From NCBI GenBank assembly GCA_049694275.1, contig JBAVQS010000311.1, forward strand, positions 1 to 16,196: a stretch of 16,196 nucleotides of DNA, given 5' to 3'. The stretch is from JBAVQS01 sp049694275 (lineage in GTDB: Bacteria; Chloroflexota; Anaerolineae; UBA4142; SHND01). Each line of letters begins with the position of its first letter. The first letter of the stretch is position 1. Made by a program: the position numbers and the translations under genes. The notes under the pieces were generated by a model, which ran no database searches, was not told the origin of the DNA, and saw nothing but the letters and a program-made list of their open reading frames with translations. Positions 6,957 to 14,345 of the stretch are shown in pieces.

Positions 6957-7937
6957 ATGAATCCACACATCCAATCTCTCCTCCCCCTCGCCCTCGACGA
7001 AACCAATCTGCCCTTGTCAGGAAAACAGTCGGGCAAGGTGCGTGACGGATATCCGTTGCCCGGTCATCGTCGCCTGCTGGTGACGACTGACCGGCTCTCT
7101 GCCTTTGATCGCAACCTCGCGTGTGTCCCTTTCAAGGGGCAGGTGCTCAACCAGCTTGCCGCCTGGTGGTTTGACCAGACCGGCGACGTGATTCCCAATC
7201 ACAAGCTCGGCGTGCCCGACCCGAACGCCCTTGTCGCCGTCGAAGCCGAGCCCTTTCCGGTCGAAGTCATTGTGCGCGGCTATATCACCGGCGTAACCTC
7301 GACCGCGCTCTGGTATCGTTATTCGCTCGGCGAGCGCGAGATTTACGGGTATCATTTTCCTGAAGGACTACGCAAGAACGGAGCGTTGCCCGAACCGCTG
7401 ATTACGCCCACGACCAAAGGGGGGCTCACCGGGCACGACGAGCGCCTGACCTGCGCCGAGGTGGTGGAAAAGGGATACCTAGATGCACAGACATGGGACC
7501 AGGTGCAATCCGCCGCCCTTGCGATTTTCAAGCGGGGTCAGGAGATTGCACAGCGCGCCGGGCTCATCCTGGTCGACACCAAATACGAGTTTGGCCGCGC
7601 TCCGGACGGCCGCGTGCTACTGATTGACGAGGTACATACCCCCGATTCGTCACGCTTTTGGAAAGCGGACTCGTATGCCGGGCGGTTTGCCTCCGGGCAA
7701 GAGCCCGAGAACTTTGACAAGGAATTTGTTCGCCTCGCCTATGCCGAGCAGGGTTATCGGGGGGATGGCCCGGTCCCGGCAATGCCGGACGCGCTCTGGG
7801 TCGGGGCGAGCGAGCGCTATATCCGGATTTATGAAATGCTGACTGGACAAGCATTTGCGCCGGGCGAATATCCGGTCGAGCCGCGCTTGCGGCGCAACCT
7901 GCGCGCCGCGGGATTATTCGATTCAGTTGAGGGATGA
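6957..7937 (+). CDS. purC: SAICAR synthetase (phosphoribosylaminoimidazole-succinocarboxamide synthase)
   Basis: This 326-aa enzyme joins CAIR and aspartate using ATP to give SAICAR. Signatures in order: SGKVRD (25-30, ATP-binding), TTDRLSAFDR (43-52), VRGYITGVTSTALW (106-119), VDTKYEFG (206-213) and LIDEVHTPDSSRFW (222-235). At 326 aa it is the long form seen in yeast Ade1, with the extra segment around 140-175, rather than the ~240-aa form of E. coli or Bacillus. AAAGGA (6945-6950) lies 6 bases before the ATG. purE follows after 3 bases, so PurC and PurE are adjacent and in the same order as the two domains of animal PAICS. Confidence 0.96.
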   Translation: MNPHIQSLLPLALDETNLPLSGKQSGKVRDGYPLPGHRRLLVTTDRLSAFDRNLACVPFKGQVLNQLAAWWFDQTGDVIPNHKLGVPDPNALVAVEAEPFPVEVIVRGYITGVTSTALWYRYSLGEREIYGYHFPEGLRKNGALPEPLITPTTKGGLTGHDERLTCAEVVEKGYLDAQTWDQVQSAALAIFKRGQEIAQRAGLILVDTKYEFGRAPDGRVLLIDEVHTPDSSRFWKADSYAGRFASGQEPENFDKEFVRLAYAEQGYRGDGPVPAMPDALWVGASERYIRIYEMLTGQAFAPGEYPVEPRLRRNLRAAGLFDSVEG

Positions 7938-7940
7938 GAG

Positions 7941-8429
7941 ATGGCTGAACCCAACGTCATTATTCTAATGGGGTCCAAGGCGGACGAGGCGCACTGCCAA
8001 AAGATTGCCCAGGCGGCGCGTGAACTTGGACTCACGCCTGTCCTCCGCGTTGCCTCGGCGCACAAGACACCCGAACATGCGCTGGCAGTGCTGCACGAGT
8101 ATGAGGCGCGGCCTTACGCCCGGGTCTATATTGCGGTGGCGGGAAGGAGCAATGCGCTCTCCGGGTTTGTCGACGGCGCGGTGACGGCGCCGGTGATCGC
8201 CTGCCCGCCGTCGAGCGAATCCTTTGGCGGCGCAGATGTCTTTTCTTCGCTCCGCATGCCCTCAGGGATTGCGCCGGCAGTGGTGCTCGATCCAGGCAAT
8301 GCCGCGCTGCTCGCGGCCAAGATCCTGGCATTGAACGATCCCGAAGCGCGCGCCCGCGTGGTCGAGTTTCAGAAACGCCAGGCAGACAAGATCAAGCAGG
8401 ATGATGACACGTTGAAAGGAGGCGCTTGA
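7941..8429 (+). CDS. purE: PurE, class II-like AIR carboxylase
   Basis: This 162-aa protein forms CAIR from AIR. MGSKADEAHCQKI (10-22) and RVASAHKTPEH (36-46) are PurE hallmarks, with Lys in place of the usual Arg in SAHRTP. The decisive motif is AGRSNALSG (67-75), followed by CPPSSESFGGADVFSSLRMPSG (88-109 region): class I PurE (bacterial N5-CAIR mutase) has AGGAAHLPG here, whereas AGRSN and the SSLR-PSG block are found in animal PAICS and other class II enzymes. Class II uses CO2 directly and needs no PurK, which fits the lack of purK in this operon. GAGGGA (7929-7934) lies 6 bases upstream of the ATG. The stop shares its final A with the purF start. Confidence 0.93.
   Translation: MAEPNVIILMGSKADEAHCQKIAQAARELGLTPVLRVASAHKTPEHALAVLHEYEARPYARVYIAVAGRSNALSGFVDGAVTAPVIACPPSSESFGGADVFSSLRMPSGIAPAVVLDPGNAALLAAKILALNDPEARARVVEFQKRQADKIKQDDDTLKGGA
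8415..8422 (+). promoter_or_regulatory. Ribosome binding site setting the purF start
   Basis: AAAGGAGG is a near-perfect Shine-Dalgarno ending 6 bases before the ATG at 8429. A TTG three bases earlier in the same frame (8426) is only 3 bases from it and is rejected as the start. It is the strongest ribosome binding site in the operon, consistent with high demand for the committed-step enzyme. Confidence 0.85.
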
Positions 8430-9835
8430 TGGGTGACCAACCCCACGACGAATGCGGCATTGTCGGCATCTATGCGCCTGACGAGGATGTGGCGCGCATG
8501 GCGTTCTTTGGCCTGTTCGCTCTGCAGCATCGCGGCCAGGAAGCGGCCGGCATCGCCGTATCGGATGGCGTGACGGCGCACCTGCACAAGGATGTCGGCC
8601 TCGTTTCGCAGGTATTCAATCCGCACAACCTGGCCACGCTTACCGGTCATTATGCCATCGGCCATACCCGCTATTCGACCACCGGCTCATCGCACAGCCG
8701 CAATGCGCAGCCGTTCCTCATCGAGACGCGGCACGGCTCCCTCGCGGTCGCACACAACGGCAACCTGGTGAACGCTGGCGAGCTGCGCAACGAACTGCTG
8801 CAACGTGGGGTGGGCCTTTCCTCCTCTTCGGACAGCGAGGTGATGACGATGATGCTCGCCGGCGCGGCGGGCGATACCTGGGAGGAACGGATACAGAACA
8901 CCATGTCCAGGTGGCGAGGGGCCTATTCCGTGGTCATTCTCGTTCGGGATGGGGTCTATGCACTCCGCGACCCATGGGGTTTTCGGCCGCTCAGCATCGG
9001 TCGCCTACCGAATGGGGGGCATGCCGCCGCGTCGGAATCGGGCGCGCTGCGGACGCTCGCCTGCACAGCAATCCGGGAGGTCAAACCGGGGGAGATTGTG
9101 ACCCTCGGTCGCAAAAACCTCCACACCCGGCAGGGGGTACCGCCGGTCCCGCACTTGGCGCGCTGCATCTTTGAGCACATCTATTTCTCCCGTCCCGACA
9201 GCTTCTGGGATGGCATGACTGTGCATCGCGTCCGCCAACGCCTGGGCGAAGAGTTGGCTGCCGAGGCCCCAGCGGACGCGGATGTGGTGGTTCCCGTGCC
9301 CGATTCCTCCGTGCCCGCGGCAATCGGGTATTCCCGCGCCTCGCGCATCCCTTACAACGAGGGCTTTACCAAGAACCGTTACATCGCACGCACCTTTATC
9401 CAGCCGACCGACTCCCTCCGCAAACAGGGGGTCGCACTCAAGTTTAACGCCCTCGAAGAAAACCTGCGCGGGCAGCGGGTCGTGATGCTGGACGACAGCA
9501 TTGTTCGCGGCAATACTGCCGGCCCGCTCATCAAGCTGCTGCGCGATGCCGGCGCCCGCGAAGTGCACGTTCGCATCACCTGTCCCCCGATTGCCCATCC
9601 CTGTTTCATGGGCGTCGACATGGGAACCTATGAAGAGTTGATTGCGCATCAGAACACCATCGACGAAATCCGCGATCACATCGACGCCGATTCACTCCAG
9701 TTCCTCTCCCTTGATGGAATGATGCGCGCGATTGGACGGCGGGACGGCTATTGCCATGCCTGCTTTACCGGCGTCTATCCCATCGACATTGACACGAGCC
9801 ACACCAAGACCGGATTCGAAAAAACCATCCAATGA
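8429..9835 (+). CDS. purF: Amidophosphoribosyltransferase (glutamine-PRPP amidotransferase)
   Basis: This 468-aa enzyme makes phosphoribosylamine from PRPP and glutamine, the committed step. An 8-residue propeptide (MGDQPHDE) precedes Cys9, the N-terminal nucleophile after cleavage. The Ntn glutaminase has LQHRGQEAAGI (32-42), GHTRYSTTGSS (78-88), VAHNGNLVN (107-115) and RDPWGFRPL (180-188). The PRPP motif is VVMLDDSIVRGNTAG (351-365). Cys246 (RCIFEHIYFSRPDS), Cys392 (AHPCFMG), Cys442 and Cys445 (YCHACFTG) match the [4Fe-4S] ligands of Bacillus PurF, so it is probably the oxygen-sensitive cluster type, whose cluster loss leads to degradation; this is inference. Feedback inhibition by AMP/GMP is known for the family. 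It overlaps purDM by ATGA at its stop. Confidence 0.97.
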   Translation: MGDQPHDECGIVGIYAPDEDVARMAFFGLFALQHRGQEAAGIAVSDGVTAHLHKDVGLVSQVFNPHNLATLTGHYAIGHTRYSTTGSSHSRNAQPFLIETRHGSLAVAHNGNLVNAGELRNELLQRGVGLSSSSDSEVMTMMLAGAAGDTWEERIQNTMSRWRGAYSVVILVRDGVYALRDPWGFRPLSIGRLPNGGHAAASESGALRTLACTAIREVKPGEIVTLGRKNLHTRQGVPPVPHLARCIFEHIYFSRPDSFWDGMTVHRVRQRLGEELAAEAPADADVVVPVPDSSVPAAIGYSRASRIPYNEGFTKNRYIARTFIQPTDSLRKQGVALKFNALEENLRGQRVVMLDDSIVRGNTAGPLIKLLRDAGAREVHVRITCPPIAHPCFMGVDMGTYEELIAHQNTIDEIRDHIDADSLQFLSLDGMMRAIGRRDGYCHACFTGVYPIDIDTSHTKTGFEKTIQ

Positions 9836-12165
9836 ATATACTGATTATGGGATCGGGCGGCAGGGAGCATGCGCTCGCATGGAAGGTCGCACAATCGGCC
9901 CGGTGTGAACGGCTCTATGTCGCGCCGGGGAATGCCGGAACAGCCCTCCTGGCCAAGAATGTGAACCTGCCGCAAGATGGCACGGCCATCGCCCGGTTTG
10001 CACTCGACAAGCAGATTGACCTTGTCCTCATTGGCCCCGAAGGGCCGCTCGCCGCCGGGCTGGCCGACGAGCTACAGGCGGAAGGCATTCGCGTGTTCGG
10101 CCCCTCGCGCGCTGCCGCGGCCATTGAAGCCTCCAAGAGCTTTTCCAAAGCGTTCATGGAGCGACATCACATCCCCACCGCGCGCTATGCGACCTTTACC
10201 CATTTTGAATTGGCTCTCCGGCATCTCTTGCAAGTGGATTACCCGATTGTCATCAAGGCATCCGGTCTCGCCGCGGGCAAAGGAGTAATTCTGCCGGATT
10301 GCGCCGATGACGCCGAAAAGGCTCTGCGGTCTATCATGATCGACCGCGAATTTGGCGCGGCGGGGGATGAGGTGGTCATCGAAGAGCGGTTGGAAGGAGA
10401 GGAGGTATCGGTTCTCGCTTTTACCGATGGCGTCACGGTCAAGCCGCTTCCGCCCGCCCAGGACCACAAGCGCCTGTTGGATGGCGACGAGGGACTCAAC
10501 ACCGGTGGCATGGGCGCGTATGCACCGGCCCCCGCCTGTCCTCCCGATCTGGTTCAGGAGATTGTCGCGACAGTCCTGCAGCCGGCGGTTGATGGTCTGC
10601 GCACCGAAGCCAAGCCCTTCGTCGGCGTCCTCTATGCCGGGATGATGCTCACGGCGCAGGGCCCGCGTGTCCTTGAATTCAACTGTCGCTTGGGCGACCC
10701 CGAAACGCAGGCCCTGCTCCCGCTGCTCGAATCTGACCTGCTCGACATTGCGCTGGCCTGCACCGAGGGCCGCCTGGCCGATGTGGACATTCGCTGGCGC
10801 AGCGGCGCGGCGGCATGCGTCGTCCTCGCCGCGCCAGGCTATCCGGACCAATATCCATCGGGGCTAGAGATCAATGGGCTTGACCTATCAGTAGCGACGG
10901 ATCGCGTCGACGAGGGGATCGTAGTTTTTCATGCTGGCACCCGGCAGGACCAGGGCCGGATTTTCACTGCAGGCGGCCGAGTGCTCGGGGTCACCGGCTG
11001 GGGCGCAGACCTGACCCATGCGCTGGATCGAGCCTACACCGCGATAAACCACATACAGTTTGAGGGAATGCAGTATCGACGAGATATTGGGGAGAAGGGT
11101 CTCAAACGGATTGCTCCGCGTAGCGGCCCAGCCCGTCCTGTGGACAATCCGTTTGTGGCCTATTCTTCCGCCGGTGTGGATATCGACGCCGGGAACCGCG
11201 CCGTGGCATTGATGACGGATGCAGTGCGCTCGACGTACGGGCCGGAGGTCATCGCCGGCATTGGGGCGTTTGGCGGCATGTTCGATGTGTCCGCACTCAA
11301 AGGGATGGAGCATCCGGTGCTCGTCGCCTCTACGGATGGAGTGGGGACCAAGGTGCGGCTGGCTGCACAGGTGGGACGGTACGAGAGTATCGGCCGCGAC
11401 ATTGTCAATCACTGTATCGACGACATTCTCGTGCAGGGCGCCCGTCCCCTCTTTTTCCTGGATTACTGCGCCAGCTCGAAACTTGTGCCTGAACAGGTCT
11501 CCGCGCTGGTTCGCGGCATGGCCGGGGCTTGCCGTGAAGCAGGATGTGCGCTGCTGGGCGGCGAGACTGCGGAGATGCCGGGGGTCTATGCCACCGGCGA
11601 GTTTGATGTGGTCGGGACCATCGTCGGCCTCGTCGAGCGTAACCGGCGCTTGCCGCGCGAACTACATGCCGGCGACATCCTGATTGGCCTGCGCTCGTCT
11701 GGCCCGCATACGAACGGCTATTCGCTCATCCGCAAGGTTTTCGCGGACGTACCCCTCGACACGGTTCTTCCAGCGTTGGGCGCGCCTCTGGCCGATTACC
11801 TGCTTGCTCCCCATCGGTCCTACCTGTCGTTCTTGTCTTCTGCAAAAGGCCCTGTGCATCCTGGCATCTCTGCGCTTGTCCATATCACGGGCGGTGGTAT
11901 GATAGAGAATGTCCCGCGCGTGTTACCCGACCACTTGGACGCGGTCATCCGGCCTGGCCGTTGGCCGGCGTCGCCGCTCTGGCCGCTCATCCAAACACGC
12001 GGGGATGTATCGCGGGATGAAATGTATCGTGTATTTAACATGGGGATCGGAATGATCGTGATGGTTCCGCCGGAAGAGGTTGATACCATTCAGGCTGCGA
12101 TTCCCGAAGAGACCTGGGTAATCGGCGAACTGGTTCCCGGCGCGAGAAAGGTCATCTTGGCGTAA
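9832..12165 (+). CDS. purD-purM: Bifunctional GAR synthetase / AIR synthetase (PurD-PurM fusion)
   Basis: This 777-aa protein joins two enzymes. Residues 1-428 are PurD, which makes GAR from phosphoribosylamine, glycine and ATP. Marks: MGSGGREHALAW (6-17), IKASGLAAGKGV (141-152, ATP-grasp), GLNTGGMGAY (221-230) and EFNCRLGDPETQ (282-293). A linker, RSGPARPVDNPF (430-441), leads to PurM (442-777), which closes FGAM to AIR. Marks: YSSAGVDIDAGN (444-455), STDGVGTKVRL (500-510), GGETAEMPG (576-584), HITGGGMIENVPRVLP (684-699) and MYRVFNMGIGM (731-741). There is one open frame through the linker, so the fusion is real rather than a misread. The order matches the first two domains of animal GART and yeast Ade5,7. 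The start overlaps the purF stop by ATGA, and the stop overlaps the purN start by one base. Confidence 0.96.
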   Translation: MNILIMGSGGREHALAWKVAQSARCERLYVAPGNAGTALLAKNVNLPQDGTAIARFALDKQIDLVLIGPEGPLAAGLADELQAEGIRVFGPSRAAAAIEASKSFSKAFMERHHIPTARYATFTHFELALRHLLQVDYPIVIKASGLAAGKGVILPDCADDAEKALRSIMIDREFGAAGDEVVIEERLEGEEVSVLAFTDGVTVKPLPPAQDHKRLLDGDEGLNTGGMGAYAPAPACPPDLVQEIVATVLQPAVDGLRTEAKPFVGVLYAGMMLTAQGPRVLEFNCRLGDPETQALLPLLESDLLDIALACTEGRLADVDIRWRSGAAACVVLAAPGYPDQYPSGLEINGLDLSVATDRVDEGIVVFHAGTRQDQGRIFTAGGRVLGVTGWGADLTHALDRAYTAINHIQFEGMQYRRDIGEKGLKRIAPRSGPARPVDNPFVAYSSAGVDIDAGNRAVALMTDAVRSTYGPEVIAGIGAFGGMFDVSALKGMEHPVLVASTDGVGTKVRLAAQVGRYESIGRDIVNHCIDDILVQGARPLFFLDYCASSKLVPEQVSALVRGMAGACREAGCALLGGETAEMPGVYATGEFDVVGTIVGLVERNRRLPRELHAGDILIGLRSSGPHTNGYSLIRKVFADVPLDTVLPALGAPLADYLLAPHRSYLSFLSSAKGPVHPGISALVHITGGGMIENVPRVLPDHLDAVIRPGRWPASPLWPLIQTRGDVSRDEMYRVFNMGIGMIVMVPPEEVDTIQAAIPEETWVIGELVPGARKVILA

Positions 12166-12806
12166 TGTTGGAAAATCCCTCTCAAGCGTGGGCAAGGACA
12201 AGAGCCCACGCCCGCATCGTCGTTTTGATTTCCGGAACCGGCTCGAACCTGCAGGCGATTCTGGATGCGTGCGCCTCGGGGGAATTAAACGCGCAGGTCG
12301 TCGCGGTCATCTCGGACAAAAACCAGGCATACGGCCTCGAACGCGCCCGCCTGGCGCGCGTCCTAGCGATTGCCAAGGTCAAGCCCAAGAACCAGGAACG
12401 GCGTGACTATGACGCCGAGCTTGCGGACCTCGTCGCTTCCTATCATCCCGATTGGATCGCCCTCGCCGGCTGGATGCGGATTCTCACCTCAGCCTTTGTC
12501 GACCGCTTTCCCAACCGGATTATCAATTTACACCCCGCGCTGCCCGGCGCCTTTCCCGGCACGCACGCCATCGAACGCGCCTATTACGCCTATTGCCGGA
12601 ACGAGATCGATCATACCGGCGTCATGGTCCATTATGTCTCCGATGAACAAGTGGATGCTGGCCCTGCGCTGGAGGTAGAGACCGTGCCAATTTATGCCGA
12701 AGACACGGTCGAAACGCTTGAAGCACGTATTCATACTGTCGAGCACCGGCTGCTCGTCTCGGTTCTCAAGAAACTCGTATCGCCATCCGAGAGCGCCAGG
12801 GGTTAA
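12165..12806 (+). CDS. purN: GAR transformylase, 10-formyl-THF dependent
   Basis: This 213-aa enzyme formylates GAR to FGAR using 10-formyltetrahydrofolate. The phosphate loop is SGTGSNLQA (23-31). Catalytic residues Asn121 and His123 sit in INLHPALPG, and Asp164 in VDAGP; HTGVMVHYVSDEQ (150-162) is the usual lead-in. Typical PurN starts about 14 residues closer to the phosphate loop, so this one has a short N-terminal extension (LENPSQAWARTRAHA). No other in-frame ATG or GTG lies between them; only a TTG at 12168 is available. The start overlaps the purDM stop (TAATG). A perfect inverted repeat lies in the extension, and a 40-bp palindrome spans the stop codon. Following purD-purM, it completes the order of trifunctional animal GART, but as a separate polypeptide. 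Confidence 0.94.
   Translation: MLENPSQAWARTRAHARIVVLISGTGSNLQAILDACASGELNAQVVAVISDKNQAYGLERARLARVLAIAKVKPKNQERRDYDAELADLVASYHPDWIALAGWMRILTSAFVDRFPNRIINLHPALPGAFPGTHAIERAYYAYCRNEIDHTGVMVHYVSDEQVDAGPALEVETVPIYAEDTVETLEARIHTVEHRLLVSVLKKLVSPSESARG
12186..12211. repeat. Perfect 8-bp inverted repeat in the first codons of purN
   Basis: GCGTGGGC (12186-12193) and GCCCACGC (12204-12211) flank the 10-base loop AAGGACAAGA, forming a stable GC-rich hairpin in the mRNA. It starts 21 bases after the purN ATG and lies in the unusual N-terminal extension of PurN, which is not needed for the fold. There is no U-run after it, so it is not a terminator. A ribosome finishing purDM would have to melt it, so it could tune coupled translation of purN. 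The repeat is certain; the role is inferred. Confidence 0.6.
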
Positions 12807-12824
12807 CCCCTGGCGCTCTCGGAT
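12785..12824. repeat. Perfect 40-bp palindrome over the purN stop codon
   Basis: The left arm ATCCGAGAGCGCCAGGGGTT (12785-12804) is followed with no spacer by its exact reverse complement (12805-12824). As RNA it would form an 18-bp hairpin with a UUAA loop, with the purN stop codon TAA (12804-12806) in the loop. The next base pair (C12784/A12825) does not fit, so the palindrome ends exactly there. No U-run follows, so it is not an intrinsic terminator. It ends 2 bases before the purH ribosome binding site, AAAGGA (12827-12832). Plausible roles are an mRNA processing or stabilising hairpin, a barrier to coupling between purN and purH, or a protein-binding site. Such exact symmetry rarely arises in coding sequence by chance. 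Confidence 0.85.
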
Positions 12825-12826
12825 AC

Positions 12827-12832
12827 AAAGGA
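12827..12832 (+). promoter_or_regulatory. Ribosome binding site setting the purH start
   Basis: AAAGGA ends 8 bases before the ATG at 12841. Another in-frame ATG at 12832 overlaps its last base and cannot be served by it, so the downstream ATG is chosen; it begins MPRAILSVHDKTG, the normal PurH N-terminus. The site lies immediately after the 40-bp palindrome and would stay exposed next to the hairpin base. Confidence 0.75.
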
Positions 12833-12840
12833 TGAATCTC

Positions 12841-14340
12841 ATGCCTCGCGCAATTCTCTCCGTCCATGACAAGACCGGGTTGGTCGATTTCGCCCGCGGC
12901 CTTCGCGCCCTCGGCTGGACCCTGATCGCATCCGGCGGGACGGCACGCACGCTCCGCGAACAGGCGATTGAGGTGACCGAAGTCTCCGACTATACCGGTT
13001 CCCCCGAGATCCTCGGCGGGCGCGTCAAGACGCTCCACCCGGCTATTCACGGCGGCCTCCTGGCGCGCTCGACCGATTCCGACCACGCCGAGCTCCTCAA
13101 GCTGGGCTGGGACTATATCGACCTCGTCGCGGTCAACCTTTATCCGTTTGAGCAGACCATCGCCCGGCCGGATGTGACGCTGGAAGAGGCGATTGAGAAT
13201 ATTGATATCGGCGGCGTGACCCTCATCCGCGCCGCCGCCAAGAATTACCAGCGCGTCACCTTGCTCTGCGATCCCGCCGACTATACGGCAGTTCTCGTGG
13301 AACTGCAGGCGGGCGGCGCCCAGGCTGAGACGCGCAAGCGCCTGGCCATCAAGGGCTTTTCCTTGACCACGCAGTATGACGCGGCGATTGCAGATTATCT
13401 TGCGCCCGGCCAGATGCTCCGGGTCAGCGCTTTTCCGGTCCAGAATCTCCGCTACGGTGAGAACCCACATCAGAGCGCGACGCTCTATACATATGCGCCC
13501 GGCGTAGGCCCGTTAGGCGGCAAGGTCCTGCAAGGCAAAGAGCTCTCCTACAACAATCTTCTCGACTTGGATACAGCCTGGAAAGCTGCGGTCAGCTTTG
13601 AGCGACCAACGATTTGCATCGTCAAGCACCTTTCCCCCTGCGGCATCGCTTCTGCGGATCAACTGGTCGACGCGTATCGAGCGGCGCTGGCTTCGGACCC
13701 GGTATCTGCTTTTGGCGGAGTGATTGCGAGCAACTGCCCGCTCGACGGGGCGACCGCGAACGAGATTGGCGAGCTCTTTGTCGAGTGTATCGCCGCGCCC
13801 GGATTCACCGAGGAGGCCGGGACGCGCCTCGCTCGGAAAAAGAACCTGCGGCTGGTCGAAATGCCGGACTTGACCCTCGCGCCCGCGTTCGAGCTGCGCA
13901 CCATCAACCGCGGCTTGCTCAAGCAGGACCTGGACCTGGGCGATCCGGTCGGGACTGAATGGAAGGTGGTCTCACAGCGCCAGCCAACCGACGCGGAATG
14001 GAAGGCGCTGCGCTTTGCGTGGCGCGCGTGCCAGTTCGTCAAGTCCAACTCGATTGTCTTCGCCACGGACGAGGCGACCGTCGGTATTGGCGGCGGGCAG
14101 CCGAATCGCGTAGATTGCGTGCGCATTGCCACCCAGCGCGCCGGCGCCCGCGCCCGCGGCGCGGTGATGGGCTCTGACGCCTTTTTCCCGTTCCCCGATT
14201 CGGTAAAGGTCGCCGCCGCGGCCGGCGTCACCGCAGTCGTCCATCCCGGTGGCTCGGTTCGTGACGCCGAATCGCTTGCCGCCGCCGACCGCGCCGGTAT
14301 GGCAATGGTTGTCACCGGTGTCCGGCATTTCCGCCACTAA
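12841..14340 (+). CDS. purH: Bifunctional AICAR transformylase / IMP cyclohydrolase
   Basis: This 499-aa enzyme performs the last two steps to IMP. The N-terminal cyclohydrolase domain has ILSVHDKTG (5-13), SGGTARTL (31-38) and GGRVKTLHPAIHGGLLA (59-75). The linker carries LRYGENPHQSA (203-213). The transformylase domain has the catalytic Lys262-His263 in VKHLSPCGIA: the usual bacterial motif is KHxNPCG, so Ser replaces Asn, as I recall in animal ATIC. It continues with FVKSNSIVFA (399-408), GGGQPNRVD (417-425), GSDAFFPFPDS (444-454) and ends with TGVRHFRH. It is slightly shorter than E. coli PurH (529 aa) but complete. The upstream frame is open to 12694, but the extra residues are encoded by the purN end and the palindrome, so that start is rejected. 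The next gene begins 5 bases after the stop. Confidence 0.96.
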   Translation: MPRAILSVHDKTGLVDFARGLRALGWTLIASGGTARTLREQAIEVTEVSDYTGSPEILGGRVKTLHPAIHGGLLARSTDSDHAELLKLGWDYIDLVAVNLYPFEQTIARPDVTLEEAIENIDIGGVTLIRAAAKNYQRVTLLCDPADYTAVLVELQAGGAQAETRKRLAIKGFSLTTQYDAAIADYLAPGQMLRVSAFPVQNLRYGENPHQSATLYTYAPGVGPLGGKVLQGKELSYNNLLDLDTAWKAAVSFERPTICIVKHLSPCGIASADQLVDAYRAALASDPVSAFGGVIASNCPLDGATANEIGELFVECIAAPGFTEEAGTRLARKKNLRLVEMPDLTLAPAFELRTINRGLLKQDLDLGDPVGTEWKVVSQRQPTDAEWKALRFAWRACQFVKSNSIVFATDEATVGIGGGQPNRVDCVRIATQRAGARARGAVMGSDAFFPFPDSVKVAAAAGVTAVVHPGGSVRDAESLAAADRAGMAMVVTGVRHFRH

Positions 14341-14345
14341 TCGCC

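Noticed and set aside
8426..8428. TTG as the purF start
   Set aside because: It is only 3 bases from the Shine-Dalgarno; ATG at 8429 has 6-base spacing and an ordinary PurF propeptide.
12785..12824. Palindrome as an intrinsic terminator
   Set aside because: No U-run follows on either side within the next bases; ACAAAGGATG follows and the operon continues.
12694..12840. Upstream extension of purH
   Set aside because: The added residues are encoded out of frame by the purN end and the palindrome; PurH normally starts at MPRAILSVHDKTG, and AAAGGA is correctly spaced for 12841.
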